Positions 34,345-44,700 of a DNA stretch of 64,000 nt are shown piece after piece. The notes under the pieces were generated by a model, which saw only the letters and a list, made by a program, of their open reading frames with translations, had not been told where the DNA came from and did no database searches. The translations under genes and the position numbers were made by a program. The DNA is from Nakamurella deserti (GTDB lineage Bacteria; Actinomycetota; Actinomycetes; Mycobacteriales; Nakamurellaceae), in contig NZ_QCXS01000002.1 of assembly GCF_003260015.1 (NCBI RefSeq), positions 1,178,001-1,242,000 of the forward strand. Direction: 5' to 3'. The stretch's first letter is position 1, and each line of letters begins with the position of its first letter.

Positions 34345-34974
34345 ATGCCGAGACCCCGCACCTTCGACGAAGCGGACGTCGTCGCCCGTGCCCGCAAGGC
34401 GTTCGCCGAGAGCGGTTTCGCGGGAACGTCCCTCGACACGCTCCTCGAGGCGACCGGCCTGGCCCGGCAGAGCCTGTACAACGCGTTCGGCGGCAAGAAG
34501 GAACTCTTCATGAAGGCGTTCCTCAGCGACGCCGCCGAGGCGGTCGACGCCGTCGAATCGATCCGGCACGGATCCGACAGCCCCATCGGGCGCATCCGCA
34601 AACAGCTCGTCAAGGTCGCGGTCGAACACGGCTCCGCACAGGCCCCGCCGTCCCTGTTCACCAAGGCCGCTGTCGAGCTCTCCGCCCAGGACACCGAGGT
34701 GGCTTCGACCGTGGCGGCCGCGTTCGACACGATGCGGACGCACTACGCCGCCTGTATCGCCGAGGCGCAGGCCGCCGGCGAGATCGACGCGGCCGCCGAC
34801 GCGGACTCACTCGGAACCTACTTCTGCGCGGTCATCGAGGGGATGTCCACGCTCGGTGGATCCGGCGTGCCCCGGGCGACGCTTCTCGACATCGGCCTGA
34901 CCAGCATGGGGGCCATCCCGCTCACCGATCTCGGCCGCGACCACCTCGGGACCGGTGACGGCGACTGGGCCTGA
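34345..34974 (+). CDS. TetR/AcrR family regulator
   Basis: This 209-residue protein has an N-terminal TetR helix-turn-helix (AFAESGFAGTSLDTLLEATGLARQSLYNAFGGKKELF) and a helical ligand domain. GGAGGACGACC precedes the ATG. It lies 203 bases after the MFS gene in the same direction. It probably represses the cluster through the inverted repeat at 31533-31585, and possibly itself by read-through. Confidence 0.92.
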   Translation: MPRPRTFDEADVVARARKAFAESGFAGTSLDTLLEATGLARQSLYNAFGGKKELFMKAFLSDAAEAVDAVESIRHGSDSPIGRIRKQLVKVAVEHGSAQAPPSLFTKAAVELSAQDTEVASTVAAAFDTMRTHYAACIAEAQAAGEIDAAADADSLGTYFCAVIEGMSTLGGSGVPRATLLDIGLTSMGAIPLTDLGRDHLGTGDGDWA

Positions 34975-35224
34975 GGTCTCCTCGACGGCGTCCCACCGGG
35001 GCGTCGGCAGGGGGTGGTCGGTCCGCGGCGGCGCAGCCTCGGTCCCGTGGGGCCGGGACCAGCGCATGCAGATCCGCACCCGGCGGGCCACGCCGTCAGC
35101 ATCACGGACCCTGCCCGCGACTGTGCTCGAGGGCGCACGGTCTCGGGCAGTCAGCCTCCCGCCGCGACCGGGGTGATGGTCGAGGGCCGAGTCACGTCGC
35201 CCCTTCCCGCGCGGTGTGTGCGGT

Positions 35225-36145
35225 TCAGGGAGTCACCGAACTCGGTGCGACGGGGAACCGGACGCCGGTGAGTTCTTCGGACACGCTCCACAGCCTCTGC
35301 TGGACGGCGAGGTCGTAGGAGGCCGGACTCGACGTCACGACCTCGGGGTGACCCCGGTTCTCTCCTCGTCCGTCGGGACCGTAGTACTGGCCGCCGAGGA
35401 CGCTGGGGTCCGTGGCGGCGCGAAGGGTCGGCAACGCACCCATCTCCGGCTTCTGGGTGAGTAGCGGGGCGAGCAACGTGAGTGGCACCCGCAGCGCAGC
35501 GGGCGTGCTGCGGGCGAGGTCGGTGTTGGCCACCCCGGGGTGAGCGGCCACGGCGATCGTGGTGCCGTGCGGTGCGAGTCGGCGCTGCAGCTCGTAGGTG
35601 AACATCAGGTTGGCGAGTTTCGACTGGCCGTAGGCTGCGGAGCGGCTGTACGAGCGCTCCCACTGCAGGTCGTCGAAGTGGATGGCCGCCCGGATGCGGT
35701 GGCCGTTGCTGCTGACGGTGACGACACGGGAGCCGGGTACCGGCGTGAGCTGGTCCAGCAACAATCCGGTCAGCGCGAAATGGCCGAGATGGTTCGTACC
35801 CCACTGCATCTCGAACCCGTCAGCCGTGGTCTGCCGCGGCGTGTACATCACCCCGGCGTTGTTGATCAGCAGATCGACACGGGGATGCGCGGCCCGCAGG
35901 TCGGCTGCCGCGGAGCGGATGGAGTCCAGTGAGGTCAGATCAAGAGCCTGCACGGTGACGTCACCGCCCATGCGGGCGGCTGCCTGCCTGCCTTTCGCGG
36001 CATCGCGCACCGCCAGGACGACCGTCGCCCCGCGCGCCGAGAGCGTCCGGGCGGTCTGGAAACCCAGCCCGGTGTTGGCGCCGGTCACGATCGCCACCCG
36101 GCCGTGCTGATCAGGGACGTGCTGCTCGGTCCACGTGATGGTCAT
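35225..36145 (-). CDS. SDR family oxidoreductase (retinol dehydrogenase/protochlorophyllide reductase-like)
   Basis: This 306-residue extended-length SDR has the cofactor motif TGANTGLGFQTA, NNAGVMYTP, VSSNGHR and catalytic YGQSKLAN. The C-terminal extension is longer than in classical SDRs, as in the RDH-like group. AAGGAG precedes the ATG. It is divergent from a TetR gene across a 99-bp region with repeated half-sites, so it is probably controlled by that regulator. The natural substrate is unknown. Confidence 0.92.
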   Translation of the reverse strand: MTITWTEQHVPDQHGRVAIVTGANTGLGFQTARTLSARGATVVLAVRDAAKGRQAAARMGGDVTVQALDLTSLDSIRSAAADLRAAHPRVDLLINNAGVMYTPRQTTADGFEMQWGTNHLGHFALTGLLLDQLTPVPGSRVVTVSSNGHRIRAAIHFDDLQWERSYSRSAAYGQSKLANLMFTYELQRRLAPHGTTIAVAAHPGVANTDLARSTPAALRVPLTLLAPLLTQKPEMGALPTLRAATDPSVLGGQYYGPDGRGENRGHPEVVTSSPASYDLAVQQRLWSVSEELTGVRFPVAPSSVTP

Positions 36146-36244
36146 GGTGTCTCCTTAAGTACCGATGGTCTCTTACATCCCCGACGTTAAGACACCACCG
36201 GTCGGTTGTCAAAGAACCACTGGTCTCTTGTGTAGGATGGGTCC
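36146..36244. promoter_or_regulatory. shared divergent control region with repeated TetR half-sites
   Basis: TGGTCTCTT occurs at 36166-36174 and again at 36221-36229. The second copy is part of an imperfect dyad AAGAACCA-C-TGGTCTCTT. Each lies close to one of the two divergent starts (36145 minus, 36245 plus), the arrangement expected for a TetR repressor controlling itself and its neighbour. Confidence 0.6.
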
Positions 36245-36913
36245 ATGACGACGTTTCAGCGCGCGCGGAGCGAGGAGCAGCGGGACATCCGCCGGCGGGC
36301 GATCCTGGACACCGCGGCGGCCATGCTGCAGGAGATGCCCGTGACGCAGCTGAGTCTGAACGAGCTGAGCCGCCGCGTCGGGTTGGCCAAGTCGAATGTG
36401 CTGCGCTATTTCGAGTCTCGGGAGGCGGTGCTGCTCGACCTGCTCGACGATGCACTCGGCCGTTGGCTCGGCGGCCTGAGCGACGAGCTGGAGGCGGGCA
36501 TCGACCATGACGCCGAGCCCGAGATCCGGGCCACCCAGCTGGCCGCCATCCTGAGCCGCTCGCTCGCATCGCAGGTGGTGCTGTGCGATCTGTTCGGTGC
36601 GCAAGGTGGCGTCCTGGAGCACAACGTCTCGGTCGACGTGGTCCGGGAGCACAAGCGCTCCGCCCTGGCCAAGCTCACGACGATGAGCGGACTCGTCTGC
36701 CGGCACGTACCCGAGATCGGCGACCGCGCCGACCTGTTCTGCCTGACCAGCCTGATCACCGCGGGCGCCCTGGCCACCTACGTACCACCGCCACCCAGCC
36801 TGCTCGCCGCGTACGCGCAGGAACCCGCGCTCGGCGTGTTCCACCTCGAGTTCGAGGACGCGCTGCGGGTCGCCTTGACCTCGGCCCTGCTGGGTGTGGT
36901 GCCCCGCGACTGA
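36245..36913 (+). CDS. TetR family regulator
   Basis: This 222-residue regulator has an HTH at about residues 35-60 (LSLNELSRRVGLAKSNVLRYFESREAVL). The all-helical C-terminal domain resembles the group found next to SDR genes. AGGATGG precedes the ATG. It is divergent from the SDR at 35225 and probably represses it. Confidence 0.92.
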   Translation: MTTFQRARSEEQRDIRRRAILDTAAAMLQEMPVTQLSLNELSRRVGLAKSNVLRYFESREAVLLDLLDDALGRWLGGLSDELEAGIDHDAEPEIRATQLAAILSRSLASQVVLCDLFGAQGGVLEHNVSVDVVREHKRSALAKLTTMSGLVCRHVPEIGDRADLFCLTSLITAGALATYVPPPPSLLAAYAQEPALGVFHLEFEDALRVALTSALLGVVPRD

Positions 36914-37117
36914 CGGTTGTCGGACCCGGTCCGCCGACGGAGCGGTCGGCGTGGACGGTGCGGCCACCTCTGCACTGACGCAGAGTCGGTCGTCAGCTCC
37001 GCCCTGGACCTTCCCCGTCACAGCGGACTGATCGCGCCGTGCCCCGGGTCCACGGAGCCACCGTGGTGTTGTACCTTCAGTCCCGCCGCCGGTTGGGGTG
37101 TCAGCAGGGGCGTTCGA

Positions 37118-37336
37118 CTCGGCCGATGGGAGACGCCGGTGGCCGTGGCCTCGCTGATCCGGGTCGCGTTCGCGCGGTGCGTCCTGGTCATTCCCGACAA
37201 CGCCGGCATCCGTGGCCTTGTCGCGATCGGCCCTGTCGCGGTCGGTGCTGCCGCCTCCGCCACGAGGATGACATCGAACCGTGCTGCCCTCGAGACCGCC
37301 CCGAGCGGCGACGACGTCGCGACCAGACCGGCGTAG
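37118..37336 (+). pseudogene. C-terminal remnant of an APC amino acid permease
   Basis: In one plus-strand frame this segment reads LGRWETPVAVASLIRVAF, then LVIPDNAGIRGLVAIG and ALETAPSGDD. It aligns without gaps to the last 70 residues of the APC permease at 40012-41490 (LGRWETPVAVAAMVWVLF, VLVTPDDARVPSLVIVG, VLETEPEGDD). The rest of the permease is missing; 36914-37117 shows nothing clear. The stop lies two bases before the start of the flavin oxidase, suggesting that permease and oxidase once formed an operon. Confidence 0.8.
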
Positions 37337-37338
37337 GC

Positions 37339-38712
37339 ATGACGGGCCCCGGGATCGATGTGGCCGGGCTGACCGGCCGGGTGGTGCGTCCCGGCGACAC
37401 CGGTTACGCAGCAGCGTGTGTCCGGTGGAACCACCTCCATTCCCACCGTCCGGCCGTGATCGTGTTCGCGCAGGACTCCCTGGACGTCGTCAACGCCCTG
37501 ACCTGGGCTCGGCAGCATCACATGGCTGTCCGGATCCGCAGCGGACGGCACAGCCTCGAAGGCTGGTCCAGCCTGGATGACGGGTTGGTGGTCGACGTCA
37601 GCGAGCTCAAGTCCACCGTGGTCGACGCGTCCGCGCGGACAGCGACGATCGGCGCCGGCCTGACGCAGATGGAGGTCGTCGAGGAGCTGGGCCGGTTCGG
37701 CTGTGCGGTCCCCACCGGTACCGAGGGCACGGTGGGCGTGGTGGGCGCCACCCTCGGTGGCGGGTTCGGGCTGCTGACCCGCAGTTTCGGGATGGCCTCG
37801 GACAACCTGCTCGCCGCCGAGGTCGTCGTGGCTCCGGCCGACGGCGGCGCAGCGGTCGTCCAGATCGGCGAAGGGGATGACAGCGGTCTCCTGTGGGCGC
37901 TCCGCGGTGCGGGCAACGGCAACTTCGGTGTGGTGACGTCGCTGACGTACCGGATCCACCCGCTGCCCGAGGCCGTCTTCGTGACGGCCACGTGGACCGG
38001 ACTCGACGAGCTCGAATCGGTCTTCGCGGCCTGGCAACACCTGGCGCCCCACGCCGCAGACGGCCTCACGAGCCAACTCGAGATCCGCCGCGACGAGATG
38101 GTGCTGTTCGCCGTCCTGACCTCGGGGGACCGGTCCGATGCCGAGCACCATCTCGCCCCCGTCCTGGCGATCGGACACCCTCGGGTCTCGAGCAGGCGGT
38201 CCGCGTGGACGGACATCTACCGGGATCTGCAGATCCCGTCTGACGACGAACCCGCGAACTGGAAGTTCCGTTCCCAGTTCGTCTCTCGGCCCTTCCCACC
38301 GGAAGCGGTACGGATCATCGGCTCGTTCATGGGCCGGGCGCCGACCTCGCACTGCAACTACTTCACCAATGCCTTCGGCGGCGCCGTCCGTGACAGTGAA
38401 CCGAACGGCGGCTCGGCCTTCGCTCATCGCGACGCGCTGTTCTACGCCGAACCGGGAGCAGGGTGGGGTGACCGCGCCGGAGTACCGGCGGCCGACGACG
38501 CGCTGACCCCGGTGTGCCTCAGGTGGCTCGAGGAGTTCGGTACGGCCCTGCAGCCCTTCGTCGACGGTGGCTACGTCAACGTCCCCAACCCCGGCATGTC
38601 CGACTGGCCGACCGCGTACTGGGGACCGCACGTCGACCGGTTGATTGCCATCAAGGCGCGGGTGGATCCCGACGGTGTCTTCCGGTACGAGCAGAGCGTG
38701 CCCACCCGGTAG
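37339..38712 (+). CDS. FAD-linked oxidase with BBE domain
   Basis: This 457-residue flavoprotein is of the VAO/berberine-bridge family. An FAD_binding_4 domain comes first. RIRSGRHSLEGW carries the His that usually binds FAD covalently; the second attachment Cys is absent (GTEGTVGVVGATLGGGFG), so only single covalent linkage is expected. A C-terminal BBE motif follows: YVNVPNPGMSDWPTAYWG and VDPDGVFRYEQS. No signal peptide is visible. The start at ATG 37339 follows the permease remnant. It probably oxidises a sugar, amine or secondary metabolite. Confidence 0.9.
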   Translation: MTGPGIDVAGLTGRVVRPGDTGYAAACVRWNHLHSHRPAVIVFAQDSLDVVNALTWARQHHMAVRIRSGRHSLEGWSSLDDGLVVDVSELKSTVVDASARTATIGAGLTQMEVVEELGRFGCAVPTGTEGTVGVVGATLGGGFGLLTRSFGMASDNLLAAEVVVAPADGGAAVVQIGEGDDSGLLWALRGAGNGNFGVVTSLTYRIHPLPEAVFVTATWTGLDELESVFAAWQHLAPHAADGLTSQLEIRRDEMVLFAVLTSGDRSDAEHHLAPVLAIGHPRVSSRRSAWTDIYRDLQIPSDDEPANWKFRSQFVSRPFPPEAVRIIGSFMGRAPTSHCNYFTNAFGGAVRDSEPNGGSAFAHRDALFYAEPGAGWGDRAGVPAADDALTPVCLRWLEEFGTALQPFVDGGYVNVPNPGMSDWPTAYWGPHVDRLIAIKARVDPDGVFRYEQSVPTR

Positions 38713-38963
38713 ATGCGCACCGCCAGGGGCGGCGGAGGTCCGATGCGCCAGGGGTGTTCGCCGGACGACGGGTGGGCCGGTGACGGTCGGACCGAGCCGG
38801 TCCGATCGGCACCATCGATGCAGGGTCCAGGGTCCAGGGGGAGGACGAAGGCCTGACCCGGACGTTCGGCCATCGACCGGGACCGTCGTCATCCGAAGGT
38901 CACGACCTCCGCATCCGATGGTGCCACCGTCATTGCAGCCGAGCCACCGGTTCTTCCCAGGCG

Positions 38964-39602
38964 TCAGTGTCTGTTGCCGGTGGCCACCAGGCAACCGCCG
39001 AGGCCGACCATCATCACGCCGCCGCCGGCGCCCATCTGTGACAGACGGCGCGGGTTGCGCCCGAACCATGTGCGAGCCATACCCGCGGTCAGCGCCCACA
39101 CACTGTCGCAGCACACAGCGATCGCGGCGAACACGCAACCGAGGACCGCGAGCTGCAAGGGCACCGAACCGGCGTCACGGCTGACAAACTGGGGCAGGAC
39201 CGCCATGAAGAACACGAAGGTCTTGGGGTTGGTGACGCCCACCACGACGCCCTGCCAGAGCTGTCGACCGCCACTGGGTACCCGCGTCGGACCCGACGGC
39301 AACGACGCGTGGCCGTGACGGTGCCGGATGGCCTGGACGCCCAGATACATCAGGTACAGCGCTCCCGCGATCTTGACCGCCGTGAACACGACGATGGAAT
39401 CGGCGATCAGCTGACCGAGCCCCAGGGCCATCAACGTCGTCGCGGGCAGCGTCCCGATGGCGTTGCCCAGTACCGACAGCAACCCAGCGCGCCGTCCGTA
39501 CGCCAACGACCGGCCGATGGTGAACAACACGCTGGGACCCGGGATGACGATCAGGACGAACGCGGCGAGCGCGAACGCACCCATATCGGCCAACGGCACC
39601 AT
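38964..39602 (-). CDS. LysE family amino acid/metabolite exporter
   Basis: This 212-residue membrane protein has about six transmembrane segments. The signature VLIVIPGPSVLFTIGRSLAYGRRAG is near the N-terminus, and GVTNPKTFVFFMAVLPQFV is the second conserved family motif. TAGGAG precedes the ATG. It exports small amino-acid-like molecules; the substrate is unknown. It stands alone. Confidence 0.92.
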   Translation of the reverse strand: MVPLADMGAFALAAFVLIVIPGPSVLFTIGRSLAYGRRAGLLSVLGNAIGTLPATTLMALGLGQLIADSIVVFTAVKIAGALYLMYLGVQAIRHRHGHASLPSGPTRVPSGGRQLWQGVVVGVTNPKTFVFFMAVLPQFVSRDAGSVPLQLAVLGCVFAAIAVCCDSVWALTAGMARTWFGRNPRRLSQMGAGGGVMMVGLGGCLVATGNRH

Positions 39603-40011
39603 CAGCGGCTCCTACGGTTGACTCGGCGGGGCGGTGGGAATCCGTCAGCGGCACCGGCCCTTGGAACCGCGTCGTCATGCACCGACGGCTCAGGATGCTC
39701 CGTCGTGGAGGACGTGACAACTTCATTGACAGGCGCCCGCCGGTGGCGCAGCGACACCGACCGGAGCTGCGCCTCGAACGTCACGGTGGTTGGGTGCGGC
39801 AGGGCTGTTCACGCGGCGGGACCGGCGCCGCGACCTCGGGCGTCGTCGGCCCTTCCCTGCAGCGGCCCAGCCGTCAGAAGGCCGAGGCGGCCTCTCGGGC
39901 TCCGACTGATCGGCGCCAGCTTCAGGAGCGTCATGCCACTGCGGCGCGCCGGCTCGGAGTCGTGTGTGAAGGTGCACGACCCGTCCGGTCGACGCGGCGC
40001 TGCGGTGACGG
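39603..40011. other. gene-free stretch
   Basis: There are 409 bases between the LysE exporter start and the APC permease stop. Open frames exist but show Arg/Pro-rich compositional translations only. I see no repeat, hairpin or RNA I can support. Confidence 0.5.
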
Positions 40012-41490
40012 TCAGACCGACGCCGGCGTGACGACGGGGTCGTCACCCTCCGGCTCGGTCTCCAGGACCGCGCGGCGCGTGCGGAGCATGGTCACGAAGT
40101 ACCCGGCCCCGACGACGGCGAGGCCGACGATGACGAGGCTCGGGACACGGGCGTCATCCGGGGTCACCAGTACGAACAGCGCGAACAGGACCCAGACCAT
40201 CGCCGCCACGGCGACCGGGGTCTCCCATCGACCCAGGTTGAAGGCGCCCTGCCGACGCCCCAACCGACGGCGTACCGCGAGGTAGAGCACCACGATGCCG
40301 CCGTAGATCAGGGCGGGCAGGATGGTGGAGGCGACGATCAGCTGGAGCAGCGCGGCGCCTGGCAAGGCGATCATCAGGACGATCCCGACGACCAGGATCA
40401 GCACCGTCGCGTAGACCGGGGTGTGCGTCCGCGGGTGCACCTTCTGCATCCACCGGTGGGCCGGGAACCGTTCGTCGCGGGCCATCGCGAAGACCTGGCG
40501 GGAACACGCGGCCATCACCACCGTGCCGGCGCCGAACATCGCGATGGCGATCGCGGCCAGCAGCAGCCGCTCCATGGCGGAACCGAGTTGGCTGCGGATG
40601 ATCTCGGCGACCGGCGAACCGCTCCCGGTCACTGCGGCGACGTCCTCGATGCTGATCGTCAGCATCACCACGAAGAGCAGTCCGACCACGGCGGCCGCCA
40701 CCACCGAGGTGACGATCGCGCGGGGAACACTGCGGTACGGGTCCTTGGCCTCCTCTGCCAGGTTCGCCGCCGAGTCGAATCCGACCAGCGTGGTCAGACC
40801 CATGATCATGCCGGACATCAGACCGCCACCGATGGCGAAGTAGTTCGGATCGCCCGCGGACACGCCGCGGGATGCGAGGTTGCCGAGGTCACCGCCGCCG
40901 GAGAACACCACCGCGGCTGCCAGGGCCACGACGAGGACGGCGACCAGAGCTATCTCCAGGGCCACGGCCGCCGAGGTGATCATGCCCAGCAGGCGGATGG
41001 AGGCGATGACCAGGACCGCCTGGACCACCAGGATCGCCACGGTGAGAAGCCTTGCCGTGTTCTCGTTGTCGTCCATCCCGGCGAGCGGCATCAGGGCCTG
41101 GCTCGCGAGTGCGTTGTCGAGCGCGACGACGGCGATGGCCAGGAACCAGAACGTCAGCCACCCGAACCACCACCCGACCTTCGGGTTGGCCAGCCGGGAC
41201 GCCCATTGGTACGACGATCCGCTGAGGGCGATCCGCGCCGCGAACTGGGCGACCACGAAGGCGACCAGGGTCTGCCCGACGGCGGCGAGCACCCACAGCC
41301 AGATGCCCACGGGACCCGCGGTCTGCAGCACCTCGCCGTAGGAGGCGAAGACGCCCACGACCACGGAGATGAAGGCGAAGGAGATGGCGAAGACCTGGAA
41401 AGATCCCAGCGTCCGTTTCAGCTCGGGCTCGCCGTCGGGTCGACGGGCGGTGTGGGGTGTCGGTGTGGGCGGCACGTTCGCGGTCGTCAT
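40012..41490 (-). CDS. APC family amino acid permease
   Basis: This 492-residue transporter is of the amino acid-polyamine-organocation family (GABA/choline/ethanolamine permease-like). About twelve transmembrane segments follow a 30-residue cytoplasmic head: ELKRTLGSFQVFAISFAFIS at TM1, and GFDSAANLAEEAKDPYRSVPRAI, the conserved loop before TM7. The start at ATG 41490 has AAAGAAG upstream. The C-terminal 70 residues have a decayed copy at 37118-37336, three kilobases away. Confidence 0.92.
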   Translation of the reverse strand: MTTANVPPTPTPHTARRPDGEPELKRTLGSFQVFAISFAFISVVVGVFASYGEVLQTAGPVGIWLWVLAAVGQTLVAFVVAQFAARIALSGSSYQWASRLANPKVGWWFGWLTFWFLAIAVVALDNALASQALMPLAGMDDNENTARLLTVAILVVQAVLVIASIRLLGMITSAAVALEIALVAVLVVALAAAVVFSGGGDLGNLASRGVSAGDPNYFAIGGGLMSGMIMGLTTLVGFDSAANLAEEAKDPYRSVPRAIVTSVVAAAVVGLLFVVMLTISIEDVAAVTGSGSPVAEIIRSQLGSAMERLLLAAIAIAMFGAGTVVMAACSRQVFAMARDERFPAHRWMQKVHPRTHTPVYATVLILVVGIVLMIALPGAALLQLIVASTILPALIYGGIVVLYLAVRRRLGRRQGAFNLGRWETPVAVAAMVWVLFALFVLVTPDDARVPSLVIVGLAVVGAGYFVTMLRTRRAVLETEPEGDDPVVTPASV

Positions 41491-41770
41491 GGATGACTTC
41501 TTTCGGTGGGGATGAGTGGTCCTGCCTGCGGACCGGGGCGCTCCCGCGGCGGGGAGTGCTCGACCGGTTGCTCGTCGACTGTCGTCGGTGGCCGGCCGCG
41601 GGGGAGTCCGCCGATCGGCCGGCGGGGGAGACGGGGCGGTGTCCACCGGTCGGCGGACGAGGAATGGTTCTACCGCGCGGTGCGGTGCAGCCCACGACGA
41701 CGGTGGCGGCGCGCACCCCGCACCGGGACGCGCCCGACCGGCGCGTCCCGGAAGGCTGCCCGGCGGGGCA

Positions 41771-44700
41771 TCAGCGCCGGGAGGGCGAGCGCCGGCGGGC
41801 GAGCAGGAGTGCGACGGCGCCGGCGGCGAGCAGCAGGAAGGCGGTCCACAGGAGGTGGACGGCGTCCGTGCCGGTGTAGGCGAGTGATCCGGAGCCTGAG
41901 GTCGGCACCCCCGACACGACGCCGGCCGGCACCGGTGCGGCGACCGTCGTGGGCCGCTCGGCGGTCACCGTCGGGGGCGGCGACGACGCGGGGGGTGGTG
42001 TCTCGTTGGGGCCGGGCGGGGTCGACCCGGGCGGGGGGACCGCAACGATGACGAGGTCCCGGGTCTCGGTGTCGCTGACCACGGCCCCCGACGGTGCGGT
42101 GCCGTGAGCGATCGAGGTGACCGTCACCGCGCCGGCGACCGCCGCGCGCACCTGGACGCCGCTGTCCTCACCCGACGACGGTTCGGTCCCCGCGCCGATG
42201 GTCGCCCTGCCGGTGGCGGTCTGACCGGGCGCCAGCGACCCGGTCTCACCGGGCCACGTCACCGTGAGGTCGGAGCCACCGGGAACGTCGTGACTCACGT
42301 CCATGGCGGCGAGCGGCACGTTGCCGGTGTTGGTCACCGTGACCGTCGACGTCGCCTGCGCCGAGCCGGCCGGCTGCACCGTCTCCAGGGCCACGTCCAC
42401 CGACGGCTTCTCGACCACCCAGACGCCGTTCACCAGCGCCACCGGGGTCGAGTCCGAGGAGACACCCGTCCGGTTGGCCGCGGCGTCGGCGAACCATCCG
42501 GTCCAGGTGGCCGTCACGTCCAGCGTGGTCACGCCCGTCCAACCGGCCGCGGTGACGAGGTCCCCCGGAGAGATGCTCGGCGCACCGGCCGGTGTCGTGG
42601 TGGTGAAGATCTGGCCGGTCGGCGTGGTCGCCGTCCAGGACACCGTGGGTGCGACGACCAGTGCACCGCCGGCGGCGCTGCTCTGGCTCTCCCACTGCGG
42701 AGCGGTGGAGCTGACCGACGAGGCCGCGGCTCCGTCCCCGACCACCGGCACGGCGGTAGCGACCGGCGCCGGCAGCGCCGGGTCGGGGATGTTCGCGGCG
42801 AGCCAGGCGTCCATCGCGGCGCCGCACCGCGTCGGCACGCCCCAGCTGGTCCAGCAGTCCGGCGACGTCGCCCGGTCCGGCACGGTGGCGGCCGGCCACA
42901 GGGTGGCCGCGTCGTCCGGGACCCCGGCGATCGTCGTCAGCCACCCGGGCTTGCCGGTGACGGTGTCGAGCCCGATGCCGCAGGTCGTTCCGCTGCAGTC
43001 GTTGTCACCGCGGGAGCCGGACCCGGCGAAGGCGGTCACGGCCGTGCTGCTGGGCGTGACCGCGAAGGACCCCTGCGAGCTGTAGTTCTGGGTGAGGACG
43101 TTCCAGTCGGTGAGACCGTAGGAGACGGTCAGCTGGCCGGCCCACCAGGAGGAGACGACGGCCGGGTCGCACAGGACCCCGTCGGGGCTGAGCACCATGC
43201 ACTTGGTGCCGAGTCCGGGGCCGTTGTAGTAGGGGTAGGTGTACTGCCGCTCCGTCAGGTTGGCGAAGTCGTTGTCGGCCTGGTTGACGCTGAACTGCCC
43301 CGGGAACATGAGACCGGGTCCGGTGTTGTAGTTCGTGCCGTTCGGGTCGGAGCGCCAGGGGTGCAGATCCGGCGACGCACTCTCGCCCGGCATCCACACG
43401 TGGGCGACGCCGGCCGTGGTGAACGCACCTCGCTGGTCCGAGGTGATCACCCGCTGCATGAGCGGCAGGATGTCCAGGGGGGCGTAGGGGCGTACGCCCG
43501 AGCCGGTGTACATGTCCTGCGGGTTCGGACACCGGGAGAACTGCGCGTCGCCGGTGCAGATGTTCCCGGTGCGTGCCGGGCGCACCGGTGGCGCCGCCGA
43601 CGGGTGGCTCGCCCGGTACCCGTCGTCCAGACCCTGCCACTGGGCGCCGGTGGCCGGCGTCCAGGTGAAACCGTCTGCCGTCGCAGAGGTCTGGCTCGCC
43701 GACCACGGTTGCGGTGTCGTCGCCCACGGGATGCCCGACGCCTTCGGGTCGCGCAGCCAGGCCGTGGTGGGGATGGCGTCACCGTCGGCGGCCTTGAGCC
43801 CGGTCACGTTCGTGCCCAGCGACAGCAGCACGGTGTCGTCGGTGAGGGGGACACCGGCGGATTTCCACTCGTCGACGAGATTGCTGCGGTTGGTCTTGCC
43901 GTAGGTCAACAGCGAGACACACAACTGTTCGTCCGCGACGTTCGTGATGGCGGTGCAGACGCCGTCCGGATTGTCACTGGCCGGGGCCGTGGTGGTCGTC
44001 GGCCACTTGCTGCCGATCTTCATCAACACCGCCTGCTGCTGCAGGAACACCGCGTGGCTCTCGACGGTCTGCCAGAACTGCACCAGCTGCGTCATGTTCG
44101 TGTAGTAGGACCGGTCGTCGGCCCACGCGCCGACGGTGTCCGCGCCCACGGCCGTCGGCGCCGCTCCGGCGGCGGTGCTGTTCAACCACGTCTGCAGATA
44201 CGCCTTGCCGCACGTCGCGATGATGCCGTCGCTGCCCAGCAACGACGCATGGATGTTGTCCGCCGCGGTGGCCAACGGGGTGCCGAACACCTGCGTGACG
44301 TCAGGGCCGAGCGCGGCGGCGATGAAATCGTCCTGCGCGGCCTTGACTCTCGCGAGATCGGTCTTGACCTTCACGGCCGCCAGCTCGGTGACCCACGTCT
44401 GGTAGCTCTCGTTGATCTCGTAGACCTGGGTCCGGTACTGCTTCAGGGCGTTGGTCTCGATGTTGCAGTCGCCGATCTCGGTGACGGCCTCGGAGTCCAG
44501 CACCTGCTTGTTGATGTCGACGAGCTGGGTCTCCATCTGCTTGAGGTCGTCCTCGATGACGTCGAGCTGGGCCAGCACGTCGGAGATCGACGGGCCCTGC
44601 GGGGCGCCCAGCAGTCCACTGATGACGGGCGCGGCCAGGGTCAGGGCCAGGCCGATGCCGCCGCCGCCCAGCAGCACCTTGTCGTTGTTGAAGAACCGGT

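Noticed and set aside
36917-37117. Extending the permease remnant upstream
   Set aside because: Residues before LGRWETP do not align with the APC permease, so only the tail is called.
37039-37338. A longer N-terminus for the BBE oxidase
   Set aside because: The family N-terminus begins with the segment GRVVRPGD shortly after ATG 37339, and the upstream part overlaps the permease remnant in another frame.
39677-40285. A 202-residue plus-strand frame after the LysE gene
   Set aside because: Its second half is antisense to the APC permease and its first half is Arg-rich without similarity.
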